From the NCBI GenBank assembly GCA_021234155.1, contig JAJEKV010000063.1, forward strand, positions 8,020,095-8,084,094: a DNA stretch of 64,000 nt, given 5' to 3'. Source of the DNA: Isoetes taiwanensis. Taxonomy: Eukaryota; Streptophyta; Lycopodiopsida; Isoetales; Isoetaceae. The notes beneath the pieces were generated by a model. It did not search any database and had not been told where the DNA came from. It worked only from the letters and a program-made list of their open reading frames with translations. How positions within the stretch are numbered: position 1 is the stretch's first letter; every line of letters begins with the position of its first letter. A program made the translations under genes and the position numbers. Of this stretch, positions 57,340-64,000 are shown piece by piece.

Positions 57340-58175
57340 AGGATGTTCCAGGATGTTCTAGAATGTTCTAGGTTGGTGTGGAATCTTCTAGAAACTTCTA
57401 GAATGTCATGGAATGTCCTGGAATCTTCTATAATGTCTAAAAATAGAAAGTTTTGTGAAACTTTGCAAACAATTTAAGGATGCTCTAAGATGTTCTGAAT
57501 AGCTCTAGAATGTTCTATAATCTTCTAGAATGTCCTGGAATGTCCTAGAACCTTCTAGAATATCCTAGAATGTTCTAGATGCTCATGAGTAAGGACCTCA
57601 GTGTAGAAATAGAAAGTTTCAATCTAAAAATAGAAGTTTTTTTGAAACTTTGCAAATGCTCAAAATAGAATGTTGTGGAATGTTCCAGGTGCTCATGGGT
57701 AAGCACCTCAGTCTAAAAATAGAAAGTTTCAGTCTAAAAATAGAAAGTTTTTGAAACTTTGCAAATGCTCAAAATAGAATGTGGAATGGGTAAGCACCTC
57801 AATTCAAAAATAGAAAGTTTTTGAAACTTTGCAAATGCTCAAAATAGAATGTTCTAGAATGTTACAGATGCTCAAAGGTAAGCACCTCAGTCTAAAAATA
57901 GAAAGTTTCAGTCTAAAAATAGAAAGTTTGTTTAAACTTTGTAAAAACTCACTAGGGTAAACATCTCAGTCTAGAAATAGAAAGTACGGTAGTCTAAGAA
58001 CAGAAAAGTTTGCTAAAACTTTGCAAAAACTCAAAATAGAATGTTCTAGAGTGTTCCAGATGTTATAGGGCAACCACCTATGCTCTAGAAGCACCTCAGT
58101 CTAAAAGTAGAAAGGTTCTTGAAACCTTGCAAATGCTCAAAATAGAATATTCTGGAGGTGATACTTTGGAATTGG
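57340..58175. repeat. TTCTAGAA-rich satellite, block 1
   Basis: Tandem diverged units with TTCTAGAATG, GTCCTGGAATC, AAAATAGAAAGTTT and AAACTTTGCAAATGCTCA. 57575-58175 is repeated at 59050-59648. No gene. Confidence 0.85.
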
Positions 58176-58667
58176 GAGAGAGAAGAGAGATGAGAGAGAA
58201 AGGAGAGAGAAGAGGGAAAGGGGAGAGGGAAGAGACAGGAGAGAGAGAAAGACAGAGAGAGAGGAGAAATAGAGAGAGAGGAGAGAGATAGGAGAGCAGA
58301 GAGGAGAGAGAAGAGAGAGGAGAGAGGGAAGAGAGAAGAGAGAGGGGGGAAAGAAGCGAAAGGAGAGAGAAAAAGAAGAGGGAGCAGAGAGAGAGGAGAG
58401 CAGAGAGGAAAGGGAAGAGAGAGAAGAGAGAGGAGAGAGGGAGGAGAGAAGAGAGAGGAGGGAGAAGAGAGAGAGAGGAATAGAGAAGAGAGAGACAGAT
58501 AGAGAGAGAGGGGAGAAATAGAGGGGGAGGAGAGAGATAGGCGAGAGAGAAGAAAAAAAGGGGAGAGACAGAAGAGAGAAAGGGGAGAAAGAGAGAGAGA
58601 GAGAGAGGGGGGAGAAAAGAGAGGGATAGGGTAAAGACAAAGAAAAGAGAAAAGACAAGAGAGAGAG

Positions 58668-58715
<48 letters not shown>

Positions 58716-58916
58716 AAGAAGAGAGAGGAGAGAGAAGAGAGACAGCGAAAGAGGGGAGAGAGAGAAGAGAGAGAGAGACAAAGAGAGAGGAGAGAGAAAG
58801 AGAGGAGGGAGGAGAGAGAGAGGAGAGCAGAGAGGAGAGAGAAGAGAGAGAAGACAGAGGAAAGAGAGAGGGAGGAAAGAGAGAGAGAGGGAAAGAGAGA
58901 GAGAGAATAAGACCAA
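57575..58916. repeat. Tandem duplication (satellite plus GA array), unit 1
   Basis: Matches 59050-60380 at an offset of about 1474 bases (for example TGCTCTAGAAGCACCTC at 58081 and 59555). Includes both the AT-rich satellite and the GA array. Confidence 0.85.
58176..58912. repeat. GA-rich array 2
   Basis: Polypurine array like 56029-57130. Minus-strand frames of 287 and 259 codons here are CT-repeat translations. Confidence 0.95.
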
Positions 58917-58995
58917 CCAGTCTTTTCTTGAAAGAATAAGAACTCCATGCTTAGTTAAGGCTGGGGTCTAATTAATTCAAAGATACTCTAGGATG

Positions 58996-59023
58996 TTCTA
59001 GAATGTTCTAGAATGTTCTAGAA
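58996..59023. promoter_or_regulatory. Six-pentamer heat-shock-element-like run
   Basis: Three consecutive TTCTAGAA blocks joined by TG give TTC-nn-GAA-nn-TTC-nn-GAA-nn-TTC-nn-GAA, six alternating units with exact 5-base phase. Three such units already form a consensus binding site for trimeric heat-shock factor. It lies in satellite DNA with no gene close by, so function is unproven. Confidence 0.55.
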
Positions 59024-59049
59024 TCTTTTGTAATGTCCTAGAATGTTTC

Positions 59050-60380
59050 AGATGCTCATAAGTAAGCACCTCAGTCTAAAAATAGAAAGTCTCAGTCTAA
59101 AAATAGACGTTTTTTAAAACTTTGCAAATGCTCAAAATAGAATGTTGTGGAATGTTCCAGGTGCTCATGGGTAAGCACCTCAATCTAAAAATAGAAAGTT
59201 TCAGTCTAAAAATAGAAAGTTTTTTGAAACTTTGCAAATGCTCAAAATAGAATGTGGAATGGGTAAGCACCTCAATCCAAAAATAGAAAGTTTTTTGAAA
59301 CTTTGCAAATGCTCAAAATAGAATGTTCTAGAATGTTACAGATGCTCAAAGGTAAGCACCTCAGTCTAAAAATAGAAAGTTTCAGTCTAAAAATAGAAAG
59401 TTTGCTTAAACTTTGTAAAAACTCACTAGGGTAAGCATCTCAGTCTAGAAATAGAAAGTACGGTAGTCTAAGAACAGAAAAGTTTGCTAAAACTTTGCAA
59501 AAACTCAAAATAGAATGTTCTAGAGTGTTCCAGATGTTATAGGGCAACCACCTATGCTCTAGAAGCACCTCAGTCTAAAAGTAGAAAGTTTCTTGAAACC
59601 TTGCAAATGCTCAAAATAGAATATTCTGGAGGTGATACTTTGGAATTGGGAGAGAGAGGAGAGAGAAGAGAGATGAGAGAGAAAGGAGAGAGAAGAGGGA
59701 AAGGGGAGAGGGAAGAGACAGGAGAGAGAGAAAGACAGAGAGAGAGGAGAAATAGAGAGAGAGGAGAGAGATAGGAGAGCAGAGAGAGAGAAGAGAGAGG
59801 AGAGAGGGAAGAGAGAAGAGAGAGAGGGGGGAAAGAAGCGAAAGGAGAGAGAAAAAGAAGAGGGAGCAGAGAGAAGAGCAGAGAGGAAAGGGAAGAGAGA
59901 GAAGAGAGAGGAGAGAGGGAGGAGAGAGAAGAGAGAGAGAGGAATAGAGAAGAGAGAGACAGATAGAGAGAGAGGGGAGAAATAGAGGGGGAGGAGAGAG
60001 ATAGGCGAGAGAGAAGAAAAAAAGGGGAGAGACAGAAAGAGAGAAAGGGAGAAAGAGAGAGAGAGAGGGGGGAGAAAAGAGAGGGATAGGGTAAAGACAA
60101 AGAAAAGAGAAAAGACAAGAGAGAGAGAAGAGGAGAGAGAGAGAGAGAGAGGAGAGAGAAGAGAGGAGAGAGAAAGAAGAGAGAGGAGAGAGAAGAGAGA
60201 CAAATGAAAATAGGGAGAGAGAGAAGAGAGAGAGAGAGAGACAAAGAGAGGAGAGAAAAAGAGGAGGGAGGAGAGAGAGAGGAGAAGCAGAGAGGAGAGA
60301 GAGAGAGAGAGAGAAGAGAGAGAAGACAGAGGAAAGAGAGAGGGAGGAAAGAGAGAGAGAGGGAAAGAGAGAGAGAGAAT
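59050..60380. repeat. Tandem duplication (satellite plus GA array), unit 2
   Basis: Second copy of 57575-58916. The joining piece 58917-59049 carries the strongest TTC/GAA pentamer run. Confidence 0.85.
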
Positions 60381-60538
60381 AGAGGGAAGAGAAACAAAAG
60401 AGAAGAGAGAGAGAGGAGAGAGGAGAGAGAAAAAGATAGAGAGAGAGGGAGACATAGAGAGACAAGAGAAAATAGAGAGAGAGGAGCAAAAAAATAGAGA
60501 GAGAGAGAGAGAGAGGAGATAGAGAGAGAGGAAAGGAG

Positions 60539-60596
<58 letters not shown>

Positions 60597-60778
60597 GAAG
60601 AGAGGGGAGAGAGATGAGGGAAGAGAGAGAAGGGAGGAGAGAGAGAGATGAGAGAAAAGGGAGAAGAGAGAGAAGAGATAGAAGAGAGAAGAGAGAGAGG
60701 AGAGAGGGAAGAGAGAGGAGAGAGAGAAGGAGAGAGAGAGAAGAGAGAAGAGAGAGAAGAGAGAAGAGGAGAGAAATG
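59650..60778. repeat. GA-rich array 3
   Basis: Polypurine array that begins as a copy of array 2 and continues past it with (GA)n runs (60550-60590). A 574-codon minus-strand frame (59559-61283) crosses it and is a repeat artefact. Confidence 0.95.
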
Positions 60779-60842
60779 AGCACCACCCCCTACAAGGATA
60801 CCAAAATAAAGGTCCTAAGAGATCCCAGTGAGGTTCGAACAT
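60779..60842. other. Non-repeat island with B-box-like site
   Basis: A short unique piece between GA arrays with GAGGTTCGAACATCG, resembling a tRNA B box. Too short to classify. Confidence 0.3.
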
Positions 60843-61072
60843 CGAGAGAGGGGGAGAACCAGAGAGAGAGAGAGAGAAGAGAAGGAAGGAGGAGAGAGAG
60901 AGAGAAGAGGAAAGAGGAGACGTAAGAGAGAGAAGAGAGAGGAGAGAGAGAAGAGAGGAGAGAAAAGAGAGGGAGAGGTTAAAGATAAAGAGAAGAAAAG
61001 AGAGGGGAGAGAGAAAGAGAGGGGAGAGAGAGAAGACAGGAGAGAGAAAGAAGAGAAAAGGAGAAGAGAGAT
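60843..61072. repeat. GA-rich array 4
   Basis: Polypurine array. The same GAGGTTAAAGATAAAGAG segment recurs at 61699, showing that the array plus the next GC-rich block were duplicated. Confidence 0.9.
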
Positions 61073-61306
61073 GAGGAAGGCTCCCTATGGTCGCATTACC
61101 CCGTGGGCCCAAACCGAAGCTAGACTCGGCCGAAGGTCGAGGCCGGAAATGGGAATAGCTTTTAGGATGTCCAAATCGGGCGAAATTCCCAGAGGGGCTT
61201 GTTTGGTGAAGGGGCAAGGAAAAGGGCACGCGGGTCCAAATCCGAGGCGAGGCTCCTGAGGGGCCGAGCCAGGAAAGGGGCAAAAGAAAAGGGCCCTACC
61301 ACCTGA
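61073..61306. repeat. GC-rich block 1
   Basis: Contains GGCTCCCTATGG, GGGGCCGAGCCAGGAAAG and GGGCAAAAGAAAAGGGCCC. A related, longer block is at 61806-62070. No supported gene. Confidence 0.75.
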
Positions 61307-61358
61307 GAGAGAGAGAGAGAGATAGAGGAGAGGGGAGAGAGAGATAGAGGAAAGGGGG

Positions 61359-61398
<40 letters not shown>

Positions 61399-61544
61399 GA
61401 TAGAGAGAAGAGAGGGGAGAGAGATGAGGGAAGAGAGAGGAGGGAGGAGAGAGAGAGATGAGAGAAAAGGGAGAAGAGAGAGAAGAGATAGAAGAGAGAA
61501 GAGAGAGAGGAGAGAGGGAAGAGAGAGGGGGGGAGAGAGAGAGG

Positions 61545-61607
<63 letters not shown>

Positions 61608-61803
61608 AAGGGAGGGAGGAGAGAGAGAGAGAAGAGCAAAGAGGAGACAGAAGAGAGAGAAGAGCGAGGAGAGAGAGAAGAGAGGAGAGAAAAGAGAGGG
61701 AGAGGTTAAAGATAAAGAGAAGAAAAGAGAGGGGAGAGAGAAAGAGAGGGGAGAGAGAGAAGACAGGAGAGAGAAAGAAGAGAGAAAGGAGAAGAGAGAC
61801 AGA
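61307..61803. repeat. GA-rich array 5
   Basis: Polypurine array with a long pure (GA)n run at about 61548-61602. Confidence 0.95.
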
Positions 61804-61805
61804 GG

Positions 61806-62070
61806 AAGGCTCCCTATGGCTGACACACGGGTGGGCCCAAACCGAGGCGAGACCTCGACCGAAGGCCGAGGCCGAGCCGAGGAATAGCTTTAGGGATGTC
61901 CAAACCGAGGCGAGGCCCCGGAGGGGCCGAGCCGAGGAAGAGGGTCCGGGGCCGAGCCGAGGAAGGGGGCAAGGGAAAAGGGCACGTGGGTCCAAACCGA
62001 GGCGAGGCCCCGGAGGGGCTGAGCCGAGGAAAGGGGCAAAAGAAAAGGGCCCGGCCGGGCCCTTTTCTAG
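61806..62070. repeat. GC-rich block 2 with internal subrepeats
   Basis: Three subrepeats of about 60-70 bases contain CCAAACCGAGGCGAGGCCCC followed by GGAGGGG(C/T)(C/T)GAGCCGAGGAA. It is the diverged copy of 61073-61306. A (TA)n tract follows at 62082-62101. Confidence 0.8.
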
Positions 62071-62153
62071 TCCTATATACTACTATATATATATATATAT
62101 ATTTATATAAAGAAATAGTGTCCGTCTGTGAGTGAGTGAGTCTGTGAGTATTC

Positions 62154-62330
62154 CACGCCCCATCGACGGTTAAGGAGGCGCCACGTGGCTTGATCTGGGT
62201 CGTCCGTGGGCCTTGGCCTCTCAAAAGCTCCCAAGTTTGGCGGACAAAATTTTTTTGGTTTACCACGGACTTGAACCCTGGACATTGCCCCCCAAACCCC
62301 CCACCCTTACCACTAGACCAAGCATTGGTT
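62154..62330 (-). mobile_element. tRNA-derived SINE, copy 3
   Basis: Same A box (TGGTCTAGTGG), G-rich run and B box (GGGTTCAAGTCC) on the minus strand as copy 1, with the same body. Lies in the first tandem unit. Confidence 0.75.
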
Positions 62331-62598
62331 TCTTAAAAAAAATGGAAGTTCACATATAGTTAAGGGTGAGGGCCAAATAATTCAAGGATGTTCCAGGATG
62401 TTCTAGAATGTTCTAGGTAGTGTGGAATCTTCTAGAAACTTCTAGAATGTCATGGAATGTCCTGGAATCTTCTACAATATCTAAAAAGAAAATCTTGTGA
62501 AACTTTGCAAACAATTTAAGAATGCTCTAGGATATAGCTCTAGAATATTATTCTATAAGAAATAGTGTCCGTCTGTGAGTGAGTGAGTCTGTGAGTAT

Positions 62599-62775
62599 TC
62601 CACGCCCCATCGACGGTTAAGGAGGCGCCACGTGGCTTGATCTGGGTCGTCCGTGGGCCTTGGCCTCTCAAAAGCTCCCAAGTTTGGCGACAAAATTTTT
62701 TTTGTTTACCACCTGACTTGAACCCTGGACATTGCCCCCCAAACCCCCCACCCTTACCACTAAACCAAGCATTGG
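62599..62775 (-). mobile_element. tRNA-derived SINE, copy 4
   Basis: Duplicate of copy 3 in the second tandem unit, with a few base changes near the B box (CACCTGACTTG on the plus strand). Confidence 0.72.
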
Positions 62776-63000
62776 TTTCTTAAAAAAAATGGAAGTTCAC
62801 ATATAGTTAAGGGTGAGGGCCAAATAATTCAAGGATGTTCCAGGATGTTCTAGAATGTTCTAGGTAGTGTGGAATCTTCTAGAAACTTCTAGAATGTCAT
62901 GGAATGTCCTGGAATCTTCTACAATGTCTAAAAAGAAAATCTTGTGAAACTTTGCAAACAATTTAAGAATGCTCTAGGATATAGCTCTAGAATATTCTAT

Positions 63001-63634
63001 AATCTTCCAGAATGTCCTGGAATGTCCTAGAATCTTCTAGAATATCCTAGAATGTTCCAGATGCTCATGAGTAAGCACCTCAGTCTAAAAATAGAAAGTT
63101 TCAGTCTAAAAATAGAAAGTTTTTTGAAACTTTGCAAATGCTCAAAATAGAATGTGGTGGAATGTTCCGGATGCTCATGGGTAAGCACCCCACCGAAAAA
63201 TAGAAAGTTTCAAATTAAAATAGAAAGTTTTTTGAAACTTTGCAAATGCTCAAAATAGAATGTTCTTGAATGTTCCAGATGCTCAAGGGTAAGCACCTCA
63301 GTCTAAAAATAGAAAGTTTTAGTTTAAAAATAGAAAGTTTTCTTAAACTTTGTAAAAACTCAAACAGAATATTCCAGATGCTATAGGGCAACCACCTATG
63401 CTCTAGAAGCACCTCAGTCTAAAAGTAGAAAGTTTCTTGAAACCTTGCAAATGCTCAAAATAGAATATTCTGGAGGTGATACTTTGGAATTGGTAGTAAG
63501 TGTGATGGGTATGATAGGTGTGTGTAAGCTTCACATAGGTGATACTTTAGAATTGACATACTTTGGAATTGGTAGTAGAGGTAGTAGATGTGGCCTCATG
63601 GACTCATGAATGATACTTTGTTGGTAATGGAATA
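63001..63634. repeat. TTCTAGAA-rich satellite, block 3
   Basis: Third occurrence of the AAAATAGAAAGTTT / AAACTTTGCAAATGCTCA units, ending with direct repeats of GATACTTT(G/A)GAATTG at 63477-63575. No gene. Confidence 0.8.
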
Positions 63635-64000
63635 GAGGGAGGGAGGAGAGAGAGAGGGAGGAGAGAGAGAGGAAAGCATAGAGGAGAGAGAAGAGACATG
63701 GGGGAGGGAAAAGAAGAGAGAGGAAAGAGAAGAGAGAGAGAAGAGCTGAAAGAGAGAGAAGGGAAAGAAGAGACAGGAGAGGAGGGAGAAGAGAGATGAG
63801 AGAGAGACGGAGGAAATAGAGAGAGGAGAGAGGAGAAGAGAGAGGGAAGAAAGAGAGATAAGAGAGAGAGGAGGAGGAGATAGAGAAGAGAGAGAAGAGA
63901 GAATAGAGAGTAGAGAGAGAAGGGGAGAGAGGGAGCAGAGAGGAGAGAAAAGAGAGAAGAGAGAGGAAAGGGAGGAAAGAGAAGAGAGAAAGGAGGAGAG
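63635..64000. repeat. GA-rich array 6, continues past the window
   Basis: Polypurine array that runs to the last base of the window. Confidence 0.95.

Larger units (their letters stand above)
62118..63000. repeat. Tandem duplication of a SINE-containing unit (about 450 bp)
   Basis: 62113-62562 and 62563-63000 both start AGAAATAGTGTCCGTCTGTG, contain a SINE, and end with the TTCTAGAA-rich stretch and GCTCTAGGATATAGCTCTAG. Differences are few. Confidence 0.85.

Noticed and set aside
58085-62266. Further long Ser/Leu-rich or Glu/Arg-rich frames, up to 574 codons
   Set aside because: All are translations of purine or pyrimidine repeats on either strand, with no domain. The Arg/Glu-rich plus-strand frames are the complement of the same arrays.

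Overview
The window is nuclear DNA of a land plant with a large, repeat-rich genome. The evidence is spliceable GT-AG introns, a plant-type RNA-binding protein, BUB3 and RPA1-like gene pieces, and plant types of transposon: an intron-containing RPA1-like gene beside a Helitron RepHel, a MULE, tRNA-Met-primed TRIMs, L1-like LINEs and a tRNA-derived SINE. A fern or another large-genome lineage would fit, but the sequence alone does not settle the species. No organelle, prokaryotic or viral genes were seen.

Layout. (1) 1-5820: two plus-strand copies of an LINE-derived unit (ORF1 plus endonuclease, no reverse transcriptase). The first is interrupted by a nested, 5'-truncated, poly-A-tailed LINE and ends in a long AAT/ATT microsatellite; the second carries a TRIM array. 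(2) 5821-7866: no recognisable gene. (3) 7876-11484: a MULE with terminal inverted repeats and a frameshifted transposase. It lies beside, and probably inside, (4) a decayed Helitron at 11502-17467 with an RPA1-like gene and a Rep-helicase on the minus strand. (5) 17540-18910: a small inverted-end element and an LINE ORF1 fragment with a (TCTTA)n tail. (6) 18506-29374 and 29390-40307: two direct tandem copies of a unit of about 10.9 kb. Each carries one six-exon gene for an RRM protein of the plant ARP1 / animal RBM24-RBM38 type. (7) 40541-43287: three more inverted-end elements, a 114-bp tandem duplication and a (CATC)n tract. (8) 43497-52497: three minus-strand tandem copies of the same LINE-derived unit as in (1), carrying several TRIMs, one of them a complete insertion with a 5-bp target duplication. 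(9) 52594-54765: a lysine/arginine-rich exon, a BUB3 pseudogene that still has introns, and the 3' end of another LINE. (10) 55738-64000: a complex satellite region of GA-rich arrays, copies of a tRNA-derived SINE, GC-rich blocks, and AT-rich repeats full of alternating TTC/GAA pentamers that match heat-shock elements.

The only host gene with near-complete coding capacity is the RRM gene, and neither copy is clean. Copy 1 has an intact start but a frameshifted last exon. Copy 2 has a clean last exon but homopolymer indels in exon 1 and a low-complexity patch in exon 2. In the TE-rich half of the duplicated unit the differences between copies cluster at C-H-G trinucleotides, whereas the gene-containing half is nearly identical. 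That pattern suggests consensus error at methylated cytosines as much as real divergence, so broken frames in this window should be read with caution.

The many long Ser/Leu/Pro-rich open frames at 56.0-62.1 kb are translations of CT repeats and are not genes.
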